Assembly: GCA_028292505.1 (NCBI GenBank)
Contig: JAQGMF010000009.1
Coordinates: 1-64,000, forward strand
Length of the DNA: 64,000 bases
Origin: Rhodocyclales bacterium
GTDB lineage: Bacteria; Pseudomonadota; Gammaproteobacteria; Burkholderiales; Rhodocyclaceae
Reading direction: 5' to 3'
In this document: one piece after another, positions 1 to 8,189 of the stretch
Layout of the letters: each line of letters opens with the position of its first letter
How positions within the stretch are numbered: the stretch's first letter is position 1
Position numbers and translations under genes: made by a program
Notes under the pieces: model-generated
Seen by the model: the letters and a program-made list of their open reading frames with translations, nothing else
What the model was told of the DNA's origin: nothing
The model's database searches: none

Positions 1-1859
1 AGGATCAGCACGATCTGGCCGTTGGAAAGCGTACTGACGCCTGCCACGCCCTTCGGACGGAAGTCGTCGAGAGATTTGATGACGGCATCTTCGCGGCCAG
101 CGAACGTGTCGATAGCAAGGATGAAACTCTGCTCGGCGGTCTGCATGAGCACGCCGTAGTCTGGGACGCGTTCCTGTGGCCAACCAAGTAGCGAGGCCAG
201 GGTAACGATGGGCAGGACTTCACCCCGCACGACCATCGTGGCGCGGCCGCCAAGCTCCTGCACTTCCTTCGCAGCGATGGGCAGAATCTCGCGAACCATC
301 GACAAGGGTACAGCGAAAGGCTGCTCGTTGAGACACACCAGCAATACCGGCAGAATGGCCAGGGTCAGCGGCAAGGATATGACAAATGTCGTGCCCTTGC
401 CCTGCTCGGAACGGATGTCGATGGTGCCATTGAGCTTGAGAATATTGGTGCGCACGACGTCCATGCCAACGCCGCGGCCCGACACGTCGGAGACTTCCGC
501 CGCTGTCGAGAAGCCGGGCAGGAAGACAAGGTTGTAGCTCTGACGCTCGTCCATGGTGTTGGCTTCCTCATCGGAGATGAGGCCTTTTTCCAACGCCTTG
601 GCGCGCAGTCTTTCCGGGTTCATGCCACGCCCATCATCGGCGACGATGATGAGGATGTGGTCGCCTTCTTGACGCGCTTCGAGCCTGACGATGGACTTCT
701 CAGGCTTGCCTGCTTCGGCACGATCCTTGACCGCTTCGACACCGTGGTCGACGGCGTTGCGGATCAAGTGAATGATCGGATCGGACAAGTCCTCGATCAT
801 CGTCTTGTCGATTTCCGTATCTTCACCGTCGAGCTGCATTTCGACGTCCTTGCCAAGAGAGCGGGCAAGATCGCGCGCAATGCGCGGGTATTTCTGGAAC
901 AGGCGACCGATGGGCTGCATGCGCGTCTTCATGACAGCGTTCTGCAGGTCCGACACCAGCAGATCGAGCTGGCTCACGGCCAGATCGAGTGCATGCAGGG
1001 TATCGGTATCGTTCTTGCCGTTGAGGATGTCGCTGCGTAAGGCGTTGAGACGGTTCTTCGTCAGGCCGATTTCGCCGGACAAGTTGAGCACTTGGTCCAG
1101 GCGCGCCGTATCGACGCGAATCGAATTGTCGCGTACGCGCTCGCTCTCGCGCCGGCCGGCTGGAGGCCCCTGATAACCCGGCTTGTCGGTCGTACGACGA
1201 CCGATCGCTGCCTTGACAATACTTTCGGCAGGCACGTCGGCCAGCGTAATCGCCGCGTCGCTTTCGTGCACTTCTTCGATATGCTGTTTGTGTATCAGGT
1301 CCGCAACATCCGTCCCCGTCACAGCAGCATAAAGCGTGTGCCAATCGATACCGTCATCGCCCAGATGGGTCACATTGCTTTTCGCCACTGGAGCCGGCGC
1401 AGACGCAACGACTACAGACGGCGTAGAGATATTTTCTTTGAGATGCAGTTTGAGTCCGGTTTTAAGCTCACCGGCAATCGCCAGATGCAGAGCCTCGATC
1501 AACGAATCATCGGCGGCCGCAGGTTGTCTGCCGCGCTCCAGGTCGCCGAACATACTGCGTACCGTCGCCGTCGCCGACAGAATCGTGTCGAGCACTTCCG
1601 GCGTGATCATCAGCTTGCCATTACGCAACAGGTCGAACAGGTTTTCGGTGAGGTGGCACAAAGTCACCATCTCGGCGGCATTGAGAAATCCGGCACCGCC
1701 CTTGATAGTGTGAAAGCCACGGAAAATCTCGTTCAGCAAAGGCCGATCATTAGGCGTGCGCTCAAGATCGACGAGCTTGTTGTCGACGCCGGACAGCAGG
1801 TCGCCGGCTTCCACCAGGAAATCCTGCAGCAGGTCTTCCATCCCCGTAAAATCGCTCAT
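1..1859 (-). CDS. cheA: Chemotaxis histidine kinase CheA (3' end beyond window)
   Basis: CheA autophosphorylates in response to receptor signals and passes the phosphate to CheY and CheB. About 619 codons are visible, starting at ATG 1859. The N-terminal Hpt domain carries HTIKGGAGF, with phospho-accepting His50. The ATPase domain shows an N-box (HLIRNAVDHGVE) and a G1 box (VADDGRGMNPERL). The reading frame runs on towards a CheW-like receptor-coupling domain at the left edge, so the stop is outside the window. It lies 23 nt downstream of cheZ, the last of five closely packed chemotaxis genes. The family is certain from the motifs. Only one Hpt domain is seen in the visible part. Confidence 0.96.
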   Translation of the reverse strand, partial: MSDFTGMEDLLQDFLVEAGDLLSGVDNKLVDLERTPNDRPLLNEIFRGFHTIKGGAGFLNAAEMVTLCHLTENLFDLLRNGKLMITPEVLDTILSATATVRSMFGDLERGRQPAAADDSLIEALHLAIAGELKTGLKLHLKENISTPSVVVASAPAPVAKSNVTHLGDDGIDWHTLYAAVTGTDVADLIHKQHIEEVHESDAAITLADVPAESIVKAAIGRRTTDKPGYQGPPAGRRESERVRDNSIRVDTARLDQVLNLSGEIGLTKNRLNALRSDILNGKNDTDTLHALDLAVSQLDLLVSDLQNAVMKTRMQPIGRLFQKYPRIARDLARSLGKDVEMQLDGEDTEIDKTMIEDLSDPIIHLIRNAVDHGVEAVKDRAEAGKPEKSIVRLEARQEGDHILIIVADDGRGMNPERLRAKALEKGLISDEEANTMDERQSYNLVFLPGFSTAAEVSDVSGRGVGMDVVRTNILKLNGTIDIRSEQGKGTTFVISLPLTLAILPVLLVCLNEQPFAVPLSMVREILPIAAKEVQELGGRATMVVRGEVLPIVTLASLLGWPQERVPDYGVLMQTAEQSFILAIDTFAGREDAVIKSLDDFRPKGVAGVSTLSNGQIVLI

Positions 1860-1882
1860 TGTCTACTCCGGTAATGCAACGA

Positions 1883-2833
1883 TCAGAATCCGAGGCTCTC
1901 AAGCAAGTCGTCGACTTGCTCCTGTCCCGTCACAACATCGGAACGCCCCTCGGCGTTGATGACCGGCCCGTTGAGCAGCCCTTGGGTGCTCGGCGTGCGT
2001 TTGTCTTCCGGTACCACTTCGATGAGCACCTTGAGGAGTTCCGTCTCCAGCGTGGCGGCCATGTCGACGATCTTCTTGATGACTTGCCCGGTCAGATCCT
2101 GGAAGTCCTGCGCCATCATGATTTCCATCAGCTGTGCGTTGACTACCTTGCTGTCCAGCGAAGTCTGATTAAAGAAGTTGCGCGTTTCGCTTGCCAGGGC
2201 CTTGAACTCTTCTACAGAGAGTTGTTTGGCATACAACTTTTCCCAGCGAGCGTGCAGCGCTATCGAATTTTGTTCGACGCGGTCTTGGATCGGTTTAGCT
2301 ATGTCGGTGGCATTGAGCACGCGGCTGGCCGCCTGCTCTGTCATCTGCGAGATATATGACAAACGCTGACGCGCGTCAGGCAGCTTTTGTGCCGTCTCCG
2401 AAATCATGCGGTCGTAGCCGAGCTCGCGAATGGTGTCGTGCAACAACCGCGTCATCTGGCCGACACGATGGAATACTTTTTCCTGGCGTGCCTCGGGCGT
2501 GCCCGGTGGATAAGCCGAAGCAGCGGATGCCGCGGAAACGGCAGCATTGCTTTCCTCAGACACCTGGTCGAACAGCGCTTCCAGATCCGGCGAATCGCCA
2601 GCCTCGTTATTGCGTACCGACGCCATCTTGGCGACGGGTTTAGTGGATTTGGCGTTTGCCACGCTGTCGAACAGCGTCTGCAAATCGTCCGAGTCACCCG
2701 CCCCATTAGCAGATGCAACGACTTCCAACTGTGGCTGCGATTGTGGTTTCCCTGTTTGATCGGCAATCGAATCGAATAAGGCCTGGAGATCGCCGTTGTC
2801 GCCCACTTCTTCTGCCTTCAGCCGCTTGGTCAT
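1883..2833 (-). CDS. cheZ: Chemotaxis protein phosphatase CheZ with repeated N-terminal extension
   Basis: CheZ dephosphorylates CheY-P and ends the motor signal. This protein has 316 residues; E. coli CheZ has about 214. The catalytic helix reads MAQDFQDLTGQ, and its last Gln matches the catalytic Gln147 of E. coli CheZ. The C-terminus VDDLLESLGF matches the CheY-binding peptide. The extra length is N-terminal: three similar units, each beginning with GD and containing DLQALFDS-like sequence, start near residues 11, 46 and 79, followed by an Ala/Ser-rich linker. The gene lies between cheY (55 nt upstream) and cheA. The role of the repeats is unknown. They loosely resemble the C-terminal CheY-binding peptide. 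Confidence 0.95.
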   Translation of the reverse strand: MTKRLKAEEVGDNGDLQALFDSIADQTGKPQSQPQLEVVASANGAGDSDDLQTLFDSVANAKSTKPVAKMASVRNNEAGDSPDLEALFDQVSEESNAAVSAASAASAYPPGTPEARQEKVFHRVGQMTRLLHDTIRELGYDRMISETAQKLPDARQRLSYISQMTEQAASRVLNATDIAKPIQDRVEQNSIALHARWEKLYAKQLSVEEFKALASETRNFFNQTSLDSKVVNAQLMEIMMAQDFQDLTGQVIKKIVDMAATLETELLKVLIEVVPEDKRTPSTQGLLNGPVINAEGRSDVVTGQEQVDDLLESLGF

Positions 2834-2888
2834 GGCCCAACTCCTGAATTCTTTATGTCAGTGACTTATTTCAAAGTTGAGGGCCTGA

Positions 2889-3290
2889 TCAGGCTGCCGC
2901 TTTCTTGTCGAGCTTCTCGAATATTTTCGCGAGCTTTTCGGCCAGTGTCGCCGCCGTGAAAGGCTTGACGATGTAGCCTGAGGCTCCCGCCTGCGCCGCC
3001 TCGATGATGTTTTCCTTCTTCGCCTCGGCGGTAATCATGAGTAAGGGCAGATGCGCCAGCTGAGCATTGGCCCGGATTGCCTTGAGCAATTCGATGCCTG
3101 TCATATTCGGCATGTTCCAGTCGCTGACGACGAAGTCGAAACCACCGGCGGTGAGCTTCTGCATCGCCACGACGCCGTCTTCGGCCTCATCGACGTTGGT
3201 GTAGCCCAGCTCCTTGAGCAGATTGCGAACGATGCGACGCATGGTCGAGAAGTCATCAACAACGAGGAATTTCATTTTTGGATCCGACAT
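2889..3290 (-). CDS. cheY: Chemotaxis response regulator CheY
   Basis: Single receiver domain of 133 residues, the diffusible signal that binds the flagellar switch when phosphorylated. All key residues are visible: Asp12 and Asp13 (acid pocket), Asp57 in SDWNMPNM (phosphorylation site), Thr87 in MITAEAK and Lys109 in VKPF. The length and the WNMPNMTG signature are typical of true CheY rather than other stand-alone receivers. It sits 14 nt downstream of a cheV gene and directly upstream of its phosphatase gene cheZ. Confidence 0.97.
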   Translation of the reverse strand: MSDPKMKFLVVDDFSTMRRIVRNLLKELGYTNVDEAEDGVVAMQKLTAGGFDFVVSDWNMPNMTGIELLKAIRANAQLAHLPLLMITAEAKKENIIEAAQAGASGYIVKPFTAATLAEKLAKIFEKLDKKAAA

Positions 3291-3304
3291 GACTGTTCTC
3301 CGGT

Positions 3305-4252
3305 TTAGTCTCGGTTAGCTCTCTGGAGGTACGGGCGCAGCGTATCGGCAAGCACTTCCGCATCAAATTTTGCAACATAAGCATCCACGCCCACGGATTT
3401 GCCCATCGAGCGGTTGGCCTCCGACGATAGCGATGAATGCATGACAACGGGAATGCCGTCGAAGCGCGGATCGCTCTTGATATTGCGCGTCAGTACGTAT
3501 CCATCCATTTCAGGCATTTCCGCGTCAACGAGAACCATGGTCAGCTCATCGCAAAGGTGCCGCTTCTGCTGGTGCGCGTGTGTCGCCATGCTCTCAAGCC
3601 TGGTCCAGGCTTCCAATCCGTTGAGTGCATGCTTGTGATGCACCCCCAGCTTGTCTAGCACTTCGGCTATTTTCTTGCGTGCGATCGCCGAATCATCGAC
3701 GAAAAAGACATTCACATCGCCGCCTTTTTCCAGCGGAGCAATCACGCCGACCGGCGCTTCACCGAAGGTCTGAGAGAGAATCGTTTCGACATCCAGAATG
3801 GATACGAGCTTGCCGTCAGGTAAATCGGTAATGGCGGTAATGAAACTATTCGATGATGCCAGCATATTGTCGGGTTGCCGTACCTTGTCCCAATCGACGC
3901 GGATGATGCGATCCACTTCCTGCACCAGGAAACCCAGCGTGCGCTTGCTGTATTCGGTCACCATCATCGAGCCGCCAAGAGGCTGGCCGGGCCGCGCAAT
4001 GCCGATTACCTTGGCCAATGACAGCACCGGAATCACATTGCCACGCAGCGAGATAAGGCCTTCCACACCCAGTGGCATGTTCGGCGACTTGGTGATGAAG
4101 GGCGCCTTGGATACCTCGCGCACCTTGAACACGTTGATGCCGAATACCTCACTGGTCCCCAAGGAGAACAGCAGAATCTCCATGCGATTGGAGCCGGCCA
4201 GCTTTGTCCTGGCATCTACTGCATCCAGCAAATTGTCGTTAGCTCGTTCCAT
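3305..4252 (-). CDS. cheV: CheV: CheW-receiver coupling protein (copy 1)
   Basis: CheV joins a CheW-like receptor-coupling domain to a phosphorylatable receiver domain and helps adaptation of receptor arrays. The N-terminal CheW part contains [21 protein letters not shown] and the glycine-rich [15 protein letters not shown] stretch. The C-terminal receiver carries Asp-Asp in FFVDDSAIA, the acceptor Asp in [12 protein letters not shown], and a Lys in YVAKFD. I chose ATG 4252 (315 aa): it is preceded by GAGGTG and aligns with the start of the neighbouring cheV; an in-frame ATG at 4288 is also possible. The gene follows the second cheV by about 50 nt. The two are clear paralogues, so a tandem duplication is likely. 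Confidence 0.93.
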   Translation of the reverse strand: MERANDNLLDAVDARTKLAGSNRMEILLFSLGTSEVFGINVFKVREVSKAPFITKSPNMPLGVEGLISLRGNVIPVLSLAKVIGIARPGQPLGGSMMVTEYSKRTLGFLVQEVDRIIRVDWDKVRQPDNMLASSNSFITAITDLPDGKLVSILDVETILSQTFGEAPVGVIAPLEKGGDVNVFFVDDSAIARKKIAEVLDKLGVHHKHALNGLEAWTRLESMATHAHQQKRHLCDELTMVLVDAEMPEMDGYVLTRNIKSDPRFDGIPVVMHSSLSSEANRSMGKSVGVDAYVAKFDAEVLADTLRPYLQRANRD

Positions 4253-4302
4253 GCCCACCTCGTGCCTCGCACCTCTGATCGTTTTCATCGTGTCTCATCA
4301 TC

Positions 4303-5265
4303 TCAGGCCGCCAAATTCACGCTCTCAGGGGCGAGCATCACGCGTATCGCGTCGGCAAGCCGGTGTGGTTCGAATTTAGGCACGTAAGCATCCACGCCGA
4401 CGGATTTCCCCAGTGTCTGATTCGACATGGAGGAGAGAGAGGAATGCATGAGAACCGGCACGCCATCGAAGCGCGCGTCCGATTTGATTTTCTTGGTGAG
4501 GATGTAACCATCCATTTCCGGCATCTCGACATCAGTGAGCACGAGATGCAACACTTCCCACACCTTGCGACCGCTCAATTCGGCATGCACGGCGATTTTT
4601 TCCAGCTCTTCCCAAGCCGCCCGGCCATTTACCGCACCGATGCCGCGCAACCCCATTGCTGCGAGCGTGCGCTCGATCTGTCTGCGCGCAACCGAGGAGT
4701 CGTCGGCATAAAAAACGGTGAAATCACGGCCAAGAGATTCGATATCCTTGAACGTGCTTTCTTCATCGTACTGCGTTGTTTCCGATAGCACGCGCTCGAC
4801 GTCGAGCATCATGATCAGCTTGTCCTGTTCCAGCTCGGTCACGGCAGTAACCAGCCCGCCAAGCTTTGAAGTCAGCATATTGGGTGGCACGCGCATCTGC
4901 GACCAATCCAAGCGCAGAATCGTGTCGACACCTTCGACGAGAAAACCTTGCGTGTGCCCGTTGTACTCGGTCACGATCATGATGTTGCGCTTGCCTTCCG
5001 GATCGATGCCGCAATAGCGCGACAGGTCCACTACAGGCACGAGTTGGCCGCGCAGCGATACCATGCCCTCGACACCTTTCTGCATGTCGGGCGCAGCAGT
5101 GATCGGCGGCGTCTTCATCACTTCGCGCACCTTGAACACATTGATGCCGAAACTTTCGCGGCGACCTGTCCGCGGGTCCATACCCAGCGTGAACAGCAAG
5201 ATCTCCAGCTTGTTGGTTCCTGCAAGCCGTGTCCTGGCATCAATGTTCTTCAACAATTCCGACAT
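4303..5265 (-). CDS. cheV: CheV: CheW-receiver coupling protein (copy 2)
   Basis: 320-residue CheW-receiver fusion, paralogous to the next gene downstream. The CheW part includes the insertion [20 protein letters not shown], and VEGMVSLRGQLVPVV. The receiver has YADDSS, the acceptor Asp in [14 protein letters not shown], and Lys in YVPKFE. The start ATG 5265 has GGAGA about 8 nt upstream. It is the first gene after a 330 nt gap that holds a strong FliA-type promoter, so it probably leads the transcript cheV-cheV-cheY-cheZ-cheA. In known systems CheV works alongside CheW; no cheW gene is visible in this window. Confidence 0.93.
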   Translation of the reverse strand: MSELLKNIDARTRLAGTNKLEILLFTLGMDPRTGRRESFGINVFKVREVMKTPPITAAPDMQKGVEGMVSLRGQLVPVVDLSRYCGIDPEGKRNIMIVTEYNGHTQGFLVEGVDTILRLDWSQMRVPPNMLTSKLGGLVTAVTELEQDKLIMMLDVERVLSETTQYDEESTFKDIESLGRDFTVFYADDSSVARRQIERTLAAMGLRGIGAVNGRAAWEELEKIAVHAELSGRKVWEVLHLVLTDVEMPEMDGYILTKKIKSDARFDGVPVLMHSSLSSMSNQTLGKSVGVDAYVPKFEPHRLADAIRVMLAPESVNLAA

Positions 5266-5343
5266 TGCGATCTCCGTGGTCCACTTGATGAGTTGTGACT
5301 ACTGTCTTGCAAGCACTTCAAAAACATCATCAACCCAAGAGGT

Positions 5344-5370
5344 CTTACGGCTCCCGTTTGTCAAACTTAA
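5344..5370 (-). promoter_or_regulatory. FliA (sigma-28) type promoter for cheV-cheV-cheY-cheZ-cheA
   Basis: On the minus strand, TTAAGTTT is followed after exactly 11 nt by GCCGTAAG, against the sigma-28 consensus TAAAGTTT-N11-GCCGATAA. It lies about 80 nt upstream of the second cheV, in the only large gap of the chemotaxis block. Motility-class control of this operon is an inference from the motif. Confidence 0.7.
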
Positions 5371-5564
5371 GCATCAAACACTTCATTCACGGGCTCGCGG
5401 GAGTGGTTTGAGGGGAACGAAGCAACAACGGCGCGTCCCGCCAATGTCCATTTATCGGTCTGCTGGAATGACAACTTTAATAGGCGAAACGGCGCGCACG
5501 AATTGCCGCGCAAACGAAGGCCCTGCTGGGGTGGAATCACTTAAAAATCGGGAGCAATACAGAT

Positions 5565-5586
5565 GCGAGGCCGGAACCGGCCTCGC
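5565..5586 (-). terminator. Perfect 10-bp hairpin just after the STAS gene
   Basis: GCGAGGCCGG and CCGGCCTCGC are separated by 2 nt, starting 8 nt beyond the stop of the minus-strand STAS gene. No long T-run follows, so efficient intrinsic termination is uncertain, but position and symmetry fit a transcript end between the STAS gene and the cheV promoter. Confidence 0.5.
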
Positions 5587-5593
5587 GGTCAGA

Positions 5594-5899
5594 TCAATTG
5601 ATGCTGAATAGCTTCGAGAAATTAGCGATATCGAGTACCTGCCGCACGTTGCCATTGACCCCTACGAGGGCCACTTCACGACTGGCGGCCTTGGCTTTGT
5701 CGCGCAGCATGAGCAGCATGCCAAGCGCCGAACTGTCGAGATACGACACTTCTTTCATATCCACCTGGACGGCACGCCCGATGGATTGCTGTAGCAGCTT
5801 CTCCACCGCTTCGCGGAATTCGCGATGTGCTTTAAAGTCGAAGCGACCCGCAAGACTAAGCGTAGCCGAACTGTCATTCACCGTCACATTAGTGTCCAT
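5594..5899 (-). CDS. STAS-domain protein (anti-sigma factor antagonist type)
   Basis: 101 residues forming one STAS domain. The conserved phospho-acceptor loop reads YLDSSALGMLL, with Ser56/Ser57. Proteins of this type bind partner-switching kinases of the SpoIIAB/RsbW type or sit in signalling modules next to chemotaxis genes. No partner kinase or PP2C phosphatase is seen nearby. It lies 118 nt downstream of cheB and is followed by a hairpin. A weaker FliA-type promoter candidate precedes it. The family is clear; its partner and role here are unknown. Confidence 0.85.
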   Translation of the reverse strand: MDTNVTVNDSSATLSLAGRFDFKAHREFREAVEKLLQQSIGRAVQVDMKEVSYLDSSALGMLLMLRDKAKAASREVALVGVNGNVRQVLDIANFSKLFSIN

Positions 5900-5949
5900 G
5901 AGCTTAATCTCCGTAAAACTCTGCGTAAAACCATTCTATCTAGCTAAGC

Positions 5950-5977
5950 TTATCGTCCTGAACTGAGGGGGCCTTTA
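5950..5977 (-). promoter_or_regulatory. Candidate FliA-type promoter for the STAS gene
   Basis: Minus strand TAAA and GACGATAA are separated by 16 nt (consensus TAAA-N15-GCCGATAA), about 50 nt upstream of the STAS start. One extra spacer base and one mismatch make this weaker than the promoter at 5344-5370. Confidence 0.4.
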
Positions 5978-6017
5978 GCCTTATTTCCCCTACTTTCATC
6001 ATCGCTCATCCCACCCT

Positions 6018-7085
6018 TTAAGCCGCTCTTCTTTCTCCCGCGCGCAAGCGCTGCAAAAGTCGCTCCGGGATGCCCTTCAATGGCGCCACTTCCTGGGCAC
6101 CGCCAATCAGCATCGCCTCTCGCGGCATGCCCCAGACGACGCAGCTGTCCTGGTCCTGGGCGATCGTCCAGCTACCGGCTTGGCGCATTGCAAGCATACC
6201 TTGGGCACCGTCTTTTCCCATCCCTGTCAGCAAAATTCCCAAGGCCTTGGAACCTGCAATTCTAGCCGCAGACAAAAACAATACGTCGACCGATGGCCTG
6301 TGGCGATTCACCGGCGACGCATCGGATAATTCGCAAGCGAGTCCATTCACGCTCCTCTTGAGGGACAGATGCGAATGTCCCGGTGCGAGATAGACCGTAC
6401 CCGGCTTGATCGGTTCGTCGTGTTCAGCTTCCTTGACCTTCAGGCGCGACAGGCTATCGAGCCGCTTGGCGAACGACGAGGTGAACAGCTCGGGCATGTG
6501 TTGCACGATCAGAATCGGCGGCATTTCCGCCGGCAAAGGTATCAAAACCTCGCGGATGGCTTCGGTACCGCCGGTCGAGGCGCCAATCACGACGACTTTA
6601 TCTTGCAACACCGAATTCGCAAGCGTGGTTTGCGGCTGCGAAGAGTCGGTCGACACCATGACGCCAGCAGGTGCCGTGCCAAGCGGAAGTCGCGCCTGAT
6701 GCGCTGCTCGCGCGCGCTCGCGTATTCCGTCGGCCGTGGCTTGGGTACTGCTGCCGATCCCCGAGTTATGCGGTCTGGGGACAAAATCGACAGCGCCCAG
6801 TTCGAACGCGCGCTGTACCAGCTTCGAAGCACGCGCGCTTGCATTGGAGACGATGAGCACCGGCAGCGATCGCATGATGTCCGCCAGACCGTCGAGGCCC
6901 TTTATCGAAGGCATTTCGACGTCGATTGTCATAACATCCGGATTCTGCTCTCTGATCATCTGGCGTGCCTGAGCCTCGTCGCATGCATGCCCGACCACGC
7001 GCATATCCGGTGCCGAGTTGATGATCTCGCTGAGCACCAGACGCACGATGGCGGAACCGTCAACAACAAGGACCTTGATTTTCAT
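6018..7085 (-). CDS. cheB: Chemotaxis methylesterase/response regulator CheB
   Basis: CheB removes methyl groups from receptors (and deamidates Gln) during adaptation. ATG 7085 (MKIKVLVVDG) starts the receiver domain and gives 355 aa; longer in-frame starts only add unrelated sequence. The acceptor Asp55 lies in MTIDVEMP. The esterase triad is visible: Ser in GASTGG, His in VQHMPE, Asp in LTGMGKDGAQGM. Oddity: the acid pocket usually reads Asp-Asp, but here it is Asp9-Gly10 (codon GGT), so Mg binding or phosphorylation may be altered. It lies 31 nt downstream of cheR. Confidence 0.95.
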   Translation of the reverse strand: MKIKVLVVDGSAIVRLVLSEIINSAPDMRVVGHACDEAQARQMIREQNPDVMTIDVEMPSIKGLDGLADIMRSLPVLIVSNASARASKLVQRAFELGAVDFVPRPHNSGIGSSTQATADGIRERARAAHQARLPLGTAPAGVMVSTDSSQPQTTLANSVLQDKVVVIGASTGGTEAIREVLIPLPAEMPPILIVQHMPELFTSSFAKRLDSLSRLKVKEAEHDEPIKPGTVYLAPGHSHLSLKRSVNGLACELSDASPVNRHRPSVDVLFLSAARIAGSKALGILLTGMGKDGAQGMLAMRQAGSWTIAQDQDSCVVWGMPREAMLIGGAQEVAPLKGIPERLLQRLRAGERRAA

Positions 7086-7116
7086 GACCGCGGGCGTCTC
7101 CCGGTAAAGGCCGCTC

Positions 7117-8148
7117 TCATGCCGTGCCAACCTTGCCACTAGCATCTGCTGGCGCCACTTTGGCATAAACCGTTCTTCCCATCGAGCGGAATATCTTGGC
7201 AGCATGCATGAAATTTTCAGAGTGCCCGGCGTATAGCAGTCCTTCCGGACGAAGCAAAGGAGCAAACCTTTCCAAGATGGCGTACTGGGTCGGCTTGTCG
7301 AAGTAGATCATGACGTTGCGACAGAAGATCGCATCGAAGGGACCTTGCAGATCCCAGCGCGTATCCAGCAGATTGATCTGGCGGAAGCTGATCAGTCGCT
7401 GTAGTTCAGGACGCACGCGCACCGAACCAGCTTGCTCCCCGCCAGCATGGATGAAAAATTTCTGCAGCCGCGCAGGCTCCATACGGTCGACGCGATCAGC
7501 AGTGTAAATGCCCCGCTCTCCGTGCTTCAACACGTTGGTGTCCAGATCGGACGCAATGATGTGTACCGGCGGGGTCATGCTGCCAAGTGCCTCACATGCC
7601 GTTATGGCAAGTGAATAAGGCTCTTCGCCGGTCGAAGCGGCGTTGCACCAGATCTTGATAGGCCGTTTTTCGCTGATCTTGCGCAAATTGTCGGCAAGGA
7701 TGTCGAAGTGATGCGCCTCGCGGAAAAAGGATGTGAGGTTGGTTGTCAGCGCATTGACGAAGGCTTCCCATTCTGCCGGATCGATGTTGCGCTCAAGGGC
7801 GTCCAGATACTCGCGGAAATAGGTCATCTTCTTCGCGCGCAAACGACGCGCCAAGCGGCTATAGACCATGTCCTGTTTCGCAGGCGTAAGCGAAATGCCT
7901 GCTCGCTTGTAGATCAGCGTACGTACCCGTTCGAAATCGCGCTCGGTGTATTCAAACTCGCGTGCGCCAATGTCATTTCTCTTGAATATCGGTTCGACGG
8001 ATGCCGACAATCTCGGTGCAGGTTGAACAGCGTGCAGGGAAGAATGACGGGCGCTCTCCAGCACATCCTCTTTCCCAAAAAACCGCGCCAGTTTTTTTTC
8101 TTCGGTCAAATCGTTTCTCCCTGGATCAACGTATTTCTCCTCGAACAA
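7117..8148 (-). CDS. cheR: Chemotaxis receptor methyltransferase CheR
   Basis: CheR methylates receptor glutamates using S-adenosylmethionine. 343 residues, with an N-terminal extension of about 65 residues before the all-alpha domain (RDFERVRTLIYKRAGISL). The SAM-binding fold shows WCNAASTGEEPYSLA, the conserved CheR motif, then IIASDLDTNVL and FDAIFCRNVMIYFD. There is no sign of a receptor pentapeptide at the C-terminus. The gene lies 41 nt downstream of an HD-GYP gene and 31 nt upstream of cheB, so these three are probably co-transcribed. Confidence 0.95.
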   Translation of the reverse strand: MFEEKYVDPGRNDLTEEKKLARFFGKEDVLESARHSSLHAVQPAPRLSASVEPIFKRNDIGAREFEYTERDFERVRTLIYKRAGISLTPAKQDMVYSRLARRLRAKKMTYFREYLDALERNIDPAEWEAFVNALTTNLTSFFREAHHFDILADNLRKISEKRPIKIWCNAASTGEEPYSLAITACEALGSMTPPVHIIASDLDTNVLKHGERGIYTADRVDRMEPARLQKFFIHAGGEQAGSVRVRPELQRLISFRQINLLDTRWDLQGPFDAIFCRNVMIYFDKPTQYAILERFAPLLRPEGLLYAGHSENFMHAAKIFRSMGRTVYAKVAPADASGKVGTA

Positions 8149-8189
8149 AACGCTTTGCGGAACGGCGGGCTATGCGTAGACGCGATATC

